From assembly GCA_020112395.1 (NCBI GenBank), contig JACCEK010000002.1:620001-684000 (forward strand): a DNA stretch of 64,000 bases. Direction: 5' to 3'. The position numbers and the translations under genes were made by a program. The notes under the pieces are model-generated. The model was not told where the DNA came from. It saw only the letters and a list, made by a program, of their open reading frames with translations, and ran no database searches. This document shows positions 1 through 9,289 of the stretch, piece by piece. This DNA is from Aerococcaceae bacterium DSM 111021. Lineage in GTDB: Bacteria; Bacillota; Bacilli; Lactobacillales; Aerococcaceae. Within the stretch, counting starts at the first letter, position 1. Every line of letters starts with the position of its first letter.

Positions 1-447
1 GTCTTTACCTTTACCATAAATAACGGCTAATAATACTGATAGAACAATCGGCATAATAATATAAGCAACTTCTTGATAAAGCCAAGCGTACATTAGAAAA
101 TGAACCGCACCTACGATGCTAAATATAAAAGGAATGATAGTATAGTGCTCTCTTTGGAACATAGCAATCAACAATGGTATTGCTAACAATTGACTCATCG
201 CAATGATAATACTTAATGAATTTAAAATGCCCGTATCCGGTCGTAAGGTAAACGCTCCAACAATATATAAAATGAGTAAAGCGATTGGTAAAGCAACCAT
301 TCCCTGAAACAGAGTGGCAATGGCTGCATAGTTTAATTTGATTTTTTGCCATAATACTCCGCATACTAACCATGTTATACCATAAGCGACCAGAAAAGGG
401 GCACCTGAGTAATTTACTCTAGCAAGCTCTTCCAACAATTCAATCAT
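1..447 (-). CDS. Integral membrane protein, DUF7010-like (3' end outside window)
   Basis: The reverse-strand frame is open from an ATG at 447 to the window edge, 149 codons, so the C-terminus is missing or truncated by the edge. An AAAGGAG ribosome binding site sits 8-10 bases before the ATG. The protein begins MIELLEELARVNYSGAP and then shows about four hydrophobic segments (LLILYIVGAF, LLAIPLLIAMF and others), with a Gly-rich start and a WLVCGVLW helix. This layout resembles the small membrane family DUF7010, but that assignment is from memory of the family and not tested. Function unknown. It is separated from the ABC ATPase gene by a terminator, so it is a separate unit. Confidence 0.7.
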   Translation of the reverse strand, partial: MIELLEELARVNYSGAPFLVAYGITWLVCGVLWQKIKLNYAAIATLFQGMVALPIALLILYIVGAFTLRPDTGILNSLSIIIAMSQLLAIPLLIAMFQREHYTIIPFIFSIVGAVHFLMYAWLYQEVAYIIMPIVLSVLLAVIYGKGKD

Positions 448-522
448 AACTTTAGCTCCTTTCTAACTTTAAACAACGTCTCTATGACTTAATCCTACCT
501 GATTATGTTTAATTCACCTAAT

Positions 523-556
523 AAAAAACATCCCTACTTCATAAGTAAGGATGCCA
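523..556 (-). terminator. Intrinsic terminator of the fused ABC ATPase gene
   Basis: Read on the minus strand, a stem of about 10 base pairs (GCATCCTTACTT pairing with AAGTAGGGATG) is followed by a run of six T. It lies just after the stop codon of the ATPase gene. Confidence 0.8.
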
Positions 557-560
557 TATG

Positions 561-2264
561 TTAATAGTTAGCTACATAGTGTCCGGAAGTGACTTCTTTT
601 AATGTTACAACTTCTTTATTTGGTTGCCACGCTTTTAGCGGATTAGAGTCTATCACCTTCGACTTCATCTGTGCATCTAAGCTTGGAACAGCTTGGAGTA
701 ATTGTTGTGTGTAGGGGTGTAGTGGATTCGAGTATAATTCGTTCGTTTCTGCTACTTCTACAATTTGTCCTTGTTGCATGACTGCTACTCGGTCACTAAT
801 TTGTTTCACGACTGCCAAATCATGAGCAATGAATAGATACGTTAACCCTAGTTTATCTTGCAGTTTCTTTAAGAGTTCAATAATTTGCTTTTGAATCGAA
901 ACATCCAAGGCAGATAAAGGCTCATCCGCAACAATAAAATCAGGTTCAACGGCTAACGCACGTGCAATTCCTATACGTTGACGTTGTCCACCAGAGAACT
1001 CATGGGGGAAACGTGAGGCAAAACTTGGGTCTAATTCAACTAAACTTAGCAATTCTTCAACTCGCGCCCGACGTTCTTTCGCATTCTTCACTAATTGATG
1101 CGTGTCGAGTGCCTCTCCGATAATATCTTCAATCTTCATACGAGGATTTAATGAAGCATAAGGGTCTTGGAAGATAATCTGCATATCTTTTCGGACTTTT
1201 AACATCTCTGATTTAGTCAATTGATGCAAATCAAAGCCTTGGAACATAATACGTCCGCTCGTTGGTTTATACAATTGAAGGATAGCGCGCCCTAAAGTTG
1301 ATTTTCCCGAACCAGATTCACCTACAAGTCCTAAGGTTTCCCCTTTATAAATATCTAAATTAACCTGATTAACTGCTTTAAGCTGCTTCCCTTTGCCAAT
1401 ATCGAAGACTTGTTCTAGTTGCTCTACTGAGATTAGCGGTTGAACTTGCGCTTTTTCTTGAGTGATTTTCTCTTCTTCAATTCTTGGTACAGCTTCAAGT
1501 AGTAATCTTGTATAAGGATGTTGAGGGTTAGCAAATATCTCATCAATCGGTCCTTGTTCAACAATTTTACCTTCTTGCATGACGATAACTCGTGTACAAA
1601 TTTGAGCAACCACACCAAAGTCGTGAGTAATCAGTAAGACAGATAAGTTTAAATCTTTTTGTAATTGCTTTATAAGGGATAGAATTTGAGCTTGAATCGT
1701 AACATCTAATGCTGTCGTTGGCTCATCTGCAATAAGTAAACTTGGATTAGCTGCTAAGGCAATAGCAATCATAATTCTTTGACGCATTCCCCCAGAGAAC
1801 TCATGCGGGTAATGACTAAACCTCATATCAGCATCTTTAATTCCAATTGAGGTCATCAATTCAACTGTTCTTGCCTTAGCTTGTTTTTTACTCATACGTT
1901 GATGTAATCGAATCACTTCAACCACTTGATCACCAACAGTCATTGTTGGGTTCAATGAACTTAATGGATCTTGGAAAATCATTCCAATATCTTCACCCAA
2001 TATTTTACGTAAGGCTTTTGGTTTAATATCTAGGAGTTTGTGCCCTTTGAATTCAATCTCACTATCAGAATGAATAATGGCATTATCGGGTAATAGTTGG
2101 GTAATTGAACGGGCCGTCATACTTTTCCCACTACCTGACTCGCCTATAATTCCAACAATTTCACCTTCTTCTACTGAAAAGGAGATATTATTTAATACTT
2201 CTTGCTGTTGGTCTTCGCTCTCAAAACTTAACCCTAATTGGTTGACCTTTAAAATATCAGACAT
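561..2264 (-). CDS. Peptide/nickel-type ABC transporter ATPase, fused OppD-OppF
   Basis: A 567-residue protein containing two complete ABC ATPase domains, equivalent to separate OppD and OppF (DppD/DppF) fused head to tail. Domain 1 has Walker A GESGSGKS at 41-48, signature FSGGMRQR at 156-163 and Walker B LLIADEP near 176-182. Domain 2 has Walker A GESGSGKS at 315-322, signature FSGGQRQR near 423-430 and FIVADEP after it. Both retain the Q-loop FQDP. Each half ends with the HPYT-containing tail typical of the oligopeptide ATPases. It would energise uptake through the two permeases encoded divergently at 2511-5387. Start ATG 2264 is preceded by GGAGTGAG. Fused ATPases of this type are known (for example YejF, GsiA). 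Substrate is inferred to be a peptide. Confidence 0.93.
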   Translation of the reverse strand: MSDILKVNQLGLSFESEDQQQEVLNNISFSVEEGEIVGIIGESGSGKSMTARSITQLLPDNAIIHSDSEIEFKGHKLLDIKPKALRKILGEDIGMIFQDPLSSLNPTMTVGDQVVEVIRLHQRMSKKQAKARTVELMTSIGIKDADMRFSHYPHEFSGGMRQRIMIAIALAANPSLLIADEPTTALDVTIQAQILSLIKQLQKDLNLSVLLITHDFGVVAQICTRVIVMQEGKIVEQGPIDEIFANPQHPYTRLLLEAVPRIEEEKITQEKAQVQPLISVEQLEQVFDIGKGKQLKAVNQVNLDIYKGETLGLVGESGSGKSTLGRAILQLYKPTSGRIMFQGFDLHQLTKSEMLKVRKDMQIIFQDPYASLNPRMKIEDIIGEALDTHQLVKNAKERRARVEELLSLVELDPSFASRFPHEFSGGQRQRIGIARALAVEPDFIVADEPLSALDVSIQKQIIELLKKLQDKLGLTYLFIAHDLAVVKQISDRVAVMQQGQIVEVAETNELYSNPLHPYTQQLLQAVPSLDAQMKSKVIDSNPLKAWQPNKEVVTLKEVTSGHYVANY

Positions 2265-2510
2265 TTACTCACTCCTATACTTCTTTATATACGTTGATAT
2301 CTGTTAATACACAGCGATTATTATAACATAGCAACTATCTGAAAAAGGCGAGTAGATTAGACAACCGTCATTCAAAAATCCGAATGCTAGCCTTCGAAAA
2401 TCCGCATACCTCGTTTTGAGGTGGAAACGTTATAATAAATGAGTATGAATTCATGGGTACAATTTATGCATGTATTCGATAAGTTAATTTTTACTTAGGA
2501 GGTGAGATTT

Positions 2511-3911
2511 TTGGAACACATTCAACAAAATAGTTCCTTAACTAAAGGATGGTCTTTAATCTATCAACAAATGCAACGTCAATGGACTTATAAAATAGCT
2601 CTTTGGGTACTTGGTTTACCCTTACATATTATATTCTTCGTGATTCAACTCATACGCTTCACAAAATATAAATCTCAACCAGCCGCTGAACGAATCTCTG
2701 ATGATGAAAAAACAGTGTTAAGACAGAAACTAATAGAAGAAGAACAAAATAAACAAGCCTACTTCAAGCAAAGTGTTAGCGCTGAACAGACCGAAAAACG
2801 AGTTAATCAACGGTTAAATCATTATGTTCAATCATTAATTATTGAAAACAATGATATGTCAGAGAGGATTCACCTTTCTGATATTTTCGCGGATTGGACT
2901 ATGACACCTGTTGGGTTTATAACGAGTATTATTCTAGCTTGGCCCATGTATATTTTAATGATTGTCTATCGTATGCCAATCTTAAGGTACATTGTTGAAA
3001 GGTTATTCTTGATGGTCTTCGTTATCTTTGGTGTAACTTGGATTGTATTTACGTTATTGCATTTTTCACCATCAGACCCTGCTCAAAACATCTTAGGTGT
3101 ACAAGCCACCCCTGAACAAATTCAGAATTTCAATGTACTTCATGGTTTAGATGATTCCTATTGGGTACAGCTCTTTAGAACGCTAAAAGGTATCGTTACA
3201 TTTGATCTTGGATTTACTTATGTGGGGAATGAATTGGTGGTAGACGCATTGCTACGCCGTTTCCCTATTACACTGCAAGTCACTTTCTTCTCTCTAGCTA
3301 TTTCTTTAGCTATAGCAATTCCTGCAGGTATTTATGCAGCAGTTAAAGTGAATTCATTATTTGATCAGTTCTTTATGTTTCTTGCATTAATTGGTTTATC
3401 CATTCCAACTTTCTGGTTAGGATTAATCTTTATTTTAAACTTTTCGATTCGTAACAGGTGGTTACCAGCAACATTTAATCCAGAGAACCCTTGGTCATTA
3501 CTTATGCCAGCGGTGGTCTTAGGTACAAGTTTAGCTGCTTCTGTCGCGCGAATGACGCGGGCATCGACGTTGGAAGTTATTCATGAAGATTACTTATTAA
3601 CTGCTCGGTCAAAAGGTATGTCTAATTGGCGTATCGTATGGCGTCATATTATTCCTAACGCTTTGATTCCTGTAGTGACTGTTGTTGGATTACAATTCGG
3701 TGGGATGTTAGGTGGTTCAGCCGTTACCGAACAAGTTTTCAATATTAATGGTGTCGGTAGTTATATTGTCGAAAAGCAATTTGTACCCGATATTCCAGCT
3801 GTCTTAGGCGGGGTCATCTATATAGCGATTATCGTTTCTTTAGTAAACTTAGTCGTTGACTTGCTTTATGCCATCCTTGATCCACGTATTCGAACAACCT
3901 TAAAAAATTAA
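2511..3911 (+). CDS. Peptide ABC transporter permease, OppB type with N-terminal membrane extension
   Basis: A 466-residue inner-membrane subunit. A GTG at 2502 overlaps the ribosome binding site AGGAGG, so the start is taken as TTG 2511, eight bases after it. The canonical OppB/DppB permease begins only near residue 156 (RYIVERLFLMVF, then a segment ending HFSPSDPAQ) and carries the cytoplasmic EAA-type loop DYLLTARSKGMSNWRIVWRH that contacts the ATPase. The first 155 residues are extra: one hydrophobic helix at about 28-49, a charged, probably helical stretch rich in Glu, Gln and Lys, and a second helix at about 134-153. Ordinary OppB proteins are about 310 residues. It lies 24 bases before the second permease and is divergent from the ATPase. 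Peptide specificity is inferred from family only. Confidence 0.9.
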   Translation: MEHIQQNSSLTKGWSLIYQQMQRQWTYKIALWVLGLPLHIIFFVIQLIRFTKYKSQPAAERISDDEKTVLRQKLIEEEQNKQAYFKQSVSAEQTEKRVNQRLNHYVQSLIIENNDMSERIHLSDIFADWTMTPVGFITSIILAWPMYILMIVYRMPILRYIVERLFLMVFVIFGVTWIVFTLLHFSPSDPAQNILGVQATPEQIQNFNVLHGLDDSYWVQLFRTLKGIVTFDLGFTYVGNELVVDALLRRFPITLQVTFFSLAISLAIAIPAGIYAAVKVNSLFDQFFMFLALIGLSIPTFWLGLIFILNFSIRNRWLPATFNPENPWSLLMPAVVLGTSLAASVARMTRASTLEVIHEDYLLTARSKGMSNWRIVWRHIIPNALIPVVTVVGLQFGGMLGGSAVTEQVFNINGVGSYIVEKQFVPDIPAVLGGVIYIAIIVSLVNLVVDLLYAILDPRIRTTLKN

Positions 3912-3935
3912 CGATAGATAGAAAGGAGTTTAACC

Positions 3936-5387
3936 TTGATTCCATCATATTCATCCGTTGTGAAACGCTATTTACGTTTTGCTTCATCATTATCGCTCAT
4001 TTTTACTATTGCGATTATTTTAATTAATTACTTAAGACTAGGAACAAATTGGAGTTCATTAAGTATTGGATTCACGCTTGTTCACGTTCTTTTAAGTTTA
4101 GTGAGCTATTTTGTCTCACGTCAAATTCAGCATAACCAATTGGCTTATCCTTACCATAGCTGGTTTGGATATGTATTGATGCTTTCTGTTTTATTAGGTA
4201 ATCCCTTCAATTTTATTAGTGGAATGTTTCTAATTTTAAAGAAAATCGCATCGTATCAGATTTATTTAATATTTGCTGTTCTTGTTGATTTAACTCTTAT
4301 TGTAACAACAAGTTTAAACTTCTTTAAACCAACGGTCAGCCCAACTTTTATACTAGGGCTTGTCTTGCTTGGTGTGAGCCTTATTATCCATTGGTCGCTT
4401 GTATTGTTTAGTTCTCGTTTAACGAACTTATCTAATGGACCACTTTATTTTGTTTTAGTCTTACTCGTTTTGACAGCTTTGAGCGGTAACTTACTCAGTC
4501 TCATCGCCGCCTGGTTACTTTGGCGTGAGAATACGAGTGAATCGTATGAGAGACGACGTAGTATTTTTGCTAATATCGCGCGACATGAGGTTGCGGTGTT
4601 TGGACTTTATGTCATCACATTCATACTAGCCATGGCAATCACAAGCTATTTAACTTTCGAGTATAGTTATGCAGTTGAAAATAATTATACAGCCATCTTA
4701 CAGTCACCAAGTATGACGTATCCTTTAGGTACGGATAATTTTGGCCGCGACGTCTTTTCACGCATGGTCTTTGGAGGTCGAATCTCCTTACTAGTAGGTG
4801 TGCTTGCAACCCTATCCCCATTATTAATCGGTGGATTTCTTGGAGCAGTCTCAGGCTATTACTCACACCGCGTTGATCAGACAATTATGCGGTTACTTGA
4901 TGTTCTTTATGCTATTCCAGGTATTTTACTGGCGATTACAATCGTGACAGCCTTTGGTACATCTACTCAGAACTTAATCTTAGCTCTAAGTATTGGTGGC
5001 ATTCCAGGATACGCCAGAACAATGCGTGCCAATGTTCTACAAGTTAAACAACTAGAATATGTTGAAGCAGCTCATGCCGTTGGTGTGAATGATGTAAAAA
5101 TTATTCTTAAACATGTTATCCCGAATGCGAGCGCACCGATGATTATTCGGTCATCGCTAACAGTTGCAACAGCAGTTATCTCGACGAGTAGTTTGAGTTA
5201 CTTAGGTCTAGGTGTCGAGAGTCATATTCCTGAATGGGGTAATATCTTGCGTATTGGTAGTGATTACTTAGAGACACAACCTTACTTAGCTATTTACCCT
5301 GGTCTAGCGATTATTGCATTAGTTTTATCATTTAACTTCTTAGGCGACGGCTTACGTGACGCTTTAGATCCTAAGATGACTCAATAA
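3936..5387 (+). CDS. Peptide ABC transporter permease, OppC type with multi-helix N-terminal extension
   Basis: A 483-residue permease starting at TTG 3936, seven bases after AAAGGAG. The canonical OppC domain starts near residue 205 (RRRSIFANIARHEVAVFGLY) and includes YPLGTDNFGRDVFSR and the ATPase-contacting loop EYVEAAHAVGVNDVKIILKHV. Residues 1-200 are an added hydrophobic region with roughly six predicted membrane segments. Ordinary OppC proteins are about 290-300 residues. Having both permeases extended suggests the extra helices pair with each other or with the unusual binding protein downstream; that is inference. Gap to the binding protein gene is 106 bases. Confidence 0.9.
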   Translation: MIPSYSSVVKRYLRFASSLSLIFTIAIILINYLRLGTNWSSLSIGFTLVHVLLSLVSYFVSRQIQHNQLAYPYHSWFGYVLMLSVLLGNPFNFISGMFLILKKIASYQIYLIFAVLVDLTLIVTTSLNFFKPTVSPTFILGLVLLGVSLIIHWSLVLFSSRLTNLSNGPLYFVLVLLVLTALSGNLLSLIAAWLLWRENTSESYERRRSIFANIARHEVAVFGLYVITFILAMAITSYLTFEYSYAVENNYTAILQSPSMTYPLGTDNFGRDVFSRMVFGGRISLLVGVLATLSPLLIGGFLGAVSGYYSHRVDQTIMRLLDVLYAIPGILLAITIVTAFGTSTQNLILALSIGGIPGYARTMRANVLQVKQLEYVEAAHAVGVNDVKIILKHVIPNASAPMIIRSSLTVATAVISTSSLSYLGLGVESHIPEWGNILRIGSDYLETQPYLAIYPGLAIIALVLSFNFLGDGLRDALDPKMTQ

Positions 5388-5493
5388 CACGTAAGCATTT
5401 CACAACGAAAGTAGGTGACGTTTATCGATGAATACAGATGAAGATTGTTGTATGAAAATATCAAATTCAAACCCAAATAAAAGGAGATTTAAC

Positions 5494-7296
5494 ATGAAGA
5501 AATTTTTAAGTAAAGTATTATTAGCTAGTTCATTACTAGCAGGAGTCATTGTTCCAGCAGCAACAACTGTTCAAACAGTTAACGCACAACAAGCAATTCC
5601 AGTAACAATCTTAGCTCAGTCCTCATCAGAGCAAGATGTCAATATCGTACGTGATCAATTAACGCGTGCTGGTTTCCAAGTGGAGACAAGTCTACAACCT
5701 GATTATGCTAGTTACAACGCTCAAAAAGAAGCTGGTAACTATGACTTAGCTATCTCAAGCTGGACAACTGTAACAGGGAATCCTGACTATGCCGTTCGTT
5801 CACTATTTATTACAGATGGTGACAACAGTATTATGAGTAACCCTGAAGTAGACGAACTAATTGAATTAGCTGCAACACAAACACCCGAAGAGTATGTTGA
5901 AACTTATACAGAATTCGAAAATCAATTAGTCACTGAAAATGCTTATATTGTTCCTTTATATACATCATTAAAAGCACAAGCTTTTAACCAAGAAGTTTTA
6001 AACCCGGATTCAATTCGTCTATCTAAGTCTCGTGCATTTGCTTGGGAACCCGTTTCTTATGTTGATGACAGTCAACATGCTGAACGTCCACTACTTTTAA
6101 CACAAGCATCATCACAATTGACTTCATTAGACCCAATTAAAGGGAACGACGGAAGTATCAACCAATTGAATACGAATATGTATGTGCGTTTAATCAACCT
6201 AACGGATGATGACCAAATTACTTCAGAGAATTCATTAAGTTATAATCATGCGATTGCCGATGGTAATTCTGAGTATTACTTCATCTTACGTGATGATATC
6301 AACTTTTCTCAAATCGAAGATGGTGCTGCTGTTGATACTGGTGATTTAGTGTCAGCTGAAGATGTTATCTTCTCATTAAACCGTGCTAAAGATCCTAATT
6401 CAGTACCTGACCACCGTACTTACAGTCTACATGAGCATATTAGTGAAGTAACGGTTGTTGAAGATATGGCTGAATTAGAAGAGGCAGTTGTTTCTGGTAG
6501 TGATTTATCAGTTAAAGAAGCTTTAGAAGAAGGCTTAGACCAACCGATTGCTTCTGTTGTCGCTTCAGAAGACGAAGTCGACAATGCATCAGGTCAATAC
6601 CAAGTTGTTAAATTGACGACAACTCAGCCTTTCCCTCAAGTATTAAATTACTTAGGACACCAATCCGCTGGTATCGTATCTGAGCAACAGGTTCAAGCAA
6701 TTAATACTTACAATGTCGAATCCTATGATGTTAATTCAGATATCGCTTATGGAGACCAACGTGCTGTTACAGAAGATGGAACATATGATAACCACTTATG
6801 GGCAAGTGGTCCGTACATTATGGTTGATAAAAATGACTACCAAGCTAACTTTGTAAAGAACCCAGCTTACCGTCCTGATACAGAAGCGGATGCAAATATT
6901 GAACAAGTGACGGTTCGATTCATCGCTGATTCAAGTAGTGCTCTATCTGCATTACGTGCCGGTGAAGTAGATTTATACTACGGATTAGGTGAAGTAGATT
7001 ATCCAATTGTTGAGAATGAACCTAGCTTAGCCTTACAATCAATTCCAAGTAACGCTGTAAGTTACATGTTATTCAACGTGAATACACCTGGAAGACCTGT
7101 AAGTGACAGTTCAGACTTAAGAAAAGCGATTCTATATTCAATTAATCAAGAAGAAATGAACGCAGCATATCAAGGACTTAAATTACCAGCTTACTCAACT
7201 GTCTCACCGTTAGTTGAAACTGGAAATACTTTAGTAGCAGACCCAGCAAAAGTTGAAGAATTTAGAACTAACTACTTAAATTCAGTAGCTGAATAG
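5494..7296 (+). CDS. Peptide-binding protein of the transporter, SBP_bac_5 fold in circularly permuted order
   Basis: A secreted 600-residue protein. An upstream in-frame ATG at 5428 exists, but the strong AAAAGGAG before ATG 5494 and the signal peptide starting MKKFLSKVLLASSLLAG fix the start at 5494. The signal peptide ends near VNAQQ (residues 29-33) and has no lipobox cysteine. Residues 35-190 match what is normally the C-terminal part of OppA-type proteins: GNYDLAISSW, SNPEVDELIELA, an IVPLY strand and a terminal AFAWEPVSY. Residues 200-600 match the normal beginning and middle: LTSLDPIKG, YYFILRDDINF, VSAEDVIFSLNRAKD (286-300), ASGPYIMVDKNDY, ALRAGEVDLYY, LRKAILYSINQEE and finally DPAKVEEF, where a normal protein would continue. 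Cotranscribed with the permeases; followed by a strong terminator. Ligand unknown, presumed peptide. Confidence 0.88.
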   Translation: MKKFLSKVLLASSLLAGVIVPAATTVQTVNAQQAIPVTILAQSSSEQDVNIVRDQLTRAGFQVETSLQPDYASYNAQKEAGNYDLAISSWTTVTGNPDYAVRSLFITDGDNSIMSNPEVDELIELAATQTPEEYVETYTEFENQLVTENAYIVPLYTSLKAQAFNQEVLNPDSIRLSKSRAFAWEPVSYVDDSQHAERPLLLTQASSQLTSLDPIKGNDGSINQLNTNMYVRLINLTDDDQITSENSLSYNHAIADGNSEYYFILRDDINFSQIEDGAAVDTGDLVSAEDVIFSLNRAKDPNSVPDHRTYSLHEHISEVTVVEDMAELEEAVVSGSDLSVKEALEEGLDQPIASVVASEDEVDNASGQYQVVKLTTTQPFPQVLNYLGHQSAGIVSEQQVQAINTYNVESYDVNSDIAYGDQRAVTEDGTYDNHLWASGPYIMVDKNDYQANFVKNPAYRPDTEADANIEQVTVRFIADSSSALSALRAGEVDLYYGLGEVDYPIVENEPSLALQSIPSNAVSYMLFNVNTPGRPVSDSSDLRKAILYSINQEEMNAAYQGLKLPAYSTVSPLVETGNTLVADPAKVEEFRTNYLNSVAE

Positions 7297-7310
7297 AAAA
7301 TAACAAATGA

Positions 7311-7350
7311 ACCCCCGATTATTGCAAATATGCAATAATCGGGGGTTTTT
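7311..7350 (+). terminator. Strong intrinsic terminator after the binding protein gene
   Basis: A perfect 15-base-pair stem (CCCCCGATTATTGCA and its complement) with a four-base loop, followed by TTTTT. Ends the permease-binding protein unit. Confidence 0.95.
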
Positions 7351-7595
7351 AATAAATAAATGTTTATTCGAAATTTGTACGAGTGCTCGTTTGAGACTAA
7401 TCACGCATTCGTCATTTCTTGCGAATGCTTGTTTTGTTTATAACAGCTCATTTCTCACTATTTATCCAATTTTTCATAAACTCATTTAACATTTACTCCA
7501 AAGTGCGGTATTATATCAATCACTGAGTGTTTTTTTCGTATTATATATAACCAACTTACCAAAGGTATACTAACGTTCAGAAAGGATCGGATGAA

Positions 7596-8546
7596 TTGAA
7601 TATACAGCAATTGAAGTACTTAGACTATATTGAAAAAACCGGATCGATTAACCGAGCCGCTGAATTATTATTTGTCTCCCCCTCAACGATTTCTGTCTCG
7701 CTTAAAGAATTAGAATCTGAAGTCGGTCAGAAATTATTCACTCGTTCAAGCAGTGGAATGACAACAACGCATGAAGGACATGAATTCATCACACAAGCTC
7801 GACAAGTATTAAGTCAATTAGATGTGATGCGAGATTTATTTGTTAATAACGGATCAGAACGACAATTCTTCTCCGTTTCCAGTCAGCATTATGATTTTGC
7901 TTCTGAAGCATTCAGTAAGTTTATTAATAATAAGCCTAGTGAACGCTTTGTTTATCGCTTCTTTGAAGTTGACACTTACACAGTGATTAAAAATGTCTCA
8001 CAAAATATAAGTGAAATTGGTTTTGTCTACTTAAGTGAATTTAACCGCCGGATGCTGACACGTCTATTCGAACAAGAAAATTTGCAATTCCATGTAATGT
8101 GGGAATTCCAGCCTCACGTCTTTATCCGAAAGGATCATCCATTAACAGAATTTAAAAGTATCAAACATAAAGATTTAATGGATTTTCCTGCGATTACATT
8201 CGAACAAACTGAAAACCAAAACGACTTTTTAACAGAACATCCACTTGAAGTCCAAGCGAATAATCGAAAAGTTGTGGTAAGTGACCGAATGAGTGCAATC
8301 AATATCATCACTGGCTCAAATGCTTACTTAACCGGTTCTGGTATTATGACCAATCGAATTACAGATTCTTATGTCACTTCTATCCCACTGGAAAGTTCTG
8401 AAAGTCATCATATTTGTTGGATTGCTCCTAAGAACCAAGAGTTATCACAAAATGCACAAACTTATCTTAAACTCGCTGAAGAATCGTTATGTGACCGTGT
8501 CGAGAACCTACATAGTGTTCACTCTCCGGACATTTACTCGATTTGA
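7596..8546 (+). CDS. LysR-family transcriptional regulator
   Basis: A 316-residue protein starting at TTG 7596, with AAAGGA about ten bases upstream. The N-terminal winged helix-turn-helix is clear: LKYLDYIEKTGSINRAAELL, then SPSTISVSLKELESEVGQKLF at about 28-48. The rest is the usual two-lobed ligand-sensing domain. Its effector is unknown. It follows the peptide transporter on the same strand but behind a strong terminator, so it has its own promoter. It could regulate the neighbouring transporter or another target; the sequence does not decide this. Length is normal for LysR proteins. Confidence 0.9.
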   Translation: MNIQQLKYLDYIEKTGSINRAAELLFVSPSTISVSLKELESEVGQKLFTRSSSGMTTTHEGHEFITQARQVLSQLDVMRDLFVNNGSERQFFSVSSQHYDFASEAFSKFINNKPSERFVYRFFEVDTYTVIKNVSQNISEIGFVYLSEFNRRMLTRLFEQENLQFHVMWEFQPHVFIRKDHPLTEFKSIKHKDLMDFPAITFEQTENQNDFLTEHPLEVQANNRKVVVSDRMSAINIITGSNAYLTGSGIMTNRITDSYVTSIPLESSESHHICWIAPKNQELSQNAQTYLKLAEESLCDRVENLHSVHSPDIYSI

Positions 8547-8570
8547 TCAGTTAGAATCTATACAAAACAA

Positions 8571-8629
8571 CAATTAACCACCTTCATTAGACAGTTTAAA
8601 CACGTCTGGTGAAGGTGGTTAATTGTTTT
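8571..8629. terminator. Bidirectional terminator between the LysR gene and lepB
   Basis: A 16-base-pair outer stem, CAATTAACCACCTTCA paired with its complement, plus an inner GAC/GTC arm. It has A-rich sequence on the left and TTTT on the right, so it serves both convergent genes. Confidence 0.85.
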
Positions 8630-8636
8630 AATCAGT

Positions 8637-9155
8637 TTATTCAAGTGTTCCAAAACTATTTAGTGGCCAAAATCTGAATAATATCTCCGCATTAATGGAT
8701 TCTCCTAGGATTGGACCAAACTCTGTACTATCGAATGAATGATTTCGATTATCTCCCATTACAAAGTACTCGCCGTCAGGAATTGTAAGTGGTTCAAAAT
8801 CTACTGTACCAGTATTATTTTGTAGTGTTTCTTCCGATAAATATGTCTCTTCCAGTGAATCACCATTAATATAGATAATATCATCTTGGGATGATATCGT
8901 ATCTCCTGGTAAACCAATTACACGCTTGATATATTGCTTGCCTTCTTCCGTAGGCGAATCGAGGATTACAATATCAAAGCGGTCAATATCAAAGATATTC
9001 GCCCCTATCAAACGATCTTCATGATCCAAGGTATAATCCATAGAAGGTCCATCAACTTTAAAGGGAGTAAAAACAAATAGTCTCAGTAGAACCATCCCAA
9101 TAATAACTAATAAGAACAAACCATTTTCTTTTAAAAAACTTTTTATTGTATTCAT
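8637..9155 (-). CDS. lepB: Signal peptidase I
   Basis: A 172-residue membrane protease that removes signal peptides from secreted proteins outside the cytoplasmic membrane. One N-terminal transmembrane helix (residues about 11-29) is followed by the catalytic serine in GPSMDYTL (S38) and the general-base lysine in YIKRVIGLPGD (K77), and then the conserved GDNRNHSFDS box near 134-143. This is the short Gram-positive S26A form. It stands alone, with its own promoter at 9189-9217. Confidence 0.96.
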   Translation of the reverse strand: MNTIKSFLKENGLFLLVIIGMVLLRLFVFTPFKVDGPSMDYTLDHEDRLIGANIFDIDRFDIVILDSPTEEGKQYIKRVIGLPGDTISSQDDIIYINGDSLEETYLSEETLQNNTGTVDFEPLTIPDGEYFVMGDNRNHSFDSTEFGPILGESINAEILFRFWPLNSFGTLE

Positions 9156-9188
9156 GACAATCTCCTAGCGCATATATATAGTATAGAT

Positions 9189-9217
9189 AGTATACATTTC
9201 ATAAAATGACTTAACAA
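9189..9217 (-). promoter_or_regulatory. Promoter of lepB
   Basis: On the minus strand TTGTTA and TATACT are separated by exactly 17 bases, about 34 bases before the lepB start codon. Sequence match only. Confidence 0.65.
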
Positions 9218-9244
9218 CCATTCCACTTAAAGCTAAAGTTTTCT

Positions 9245-9281
9245 TAAAAAATACACCGTCCCCTAAAGGTCGGTGTATTTC
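9245..9281 (-). terminator. Terminator of the mnmE-NUDIX-mnmG operon
   Basis: Stem AAATACACCG with its complement, closed by a short loop, and followed on the minus strand by a T run. Starts a few bases after the mnmG stop codon. Confidence 0.8.
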
Positions 9282-9289
9282 GTTTATCT

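Noticed and set aside
7307-7489. 60-codon frame after the binding protein gene
   Set aside because: It starts inside the terminator hairpin and has no RBS.
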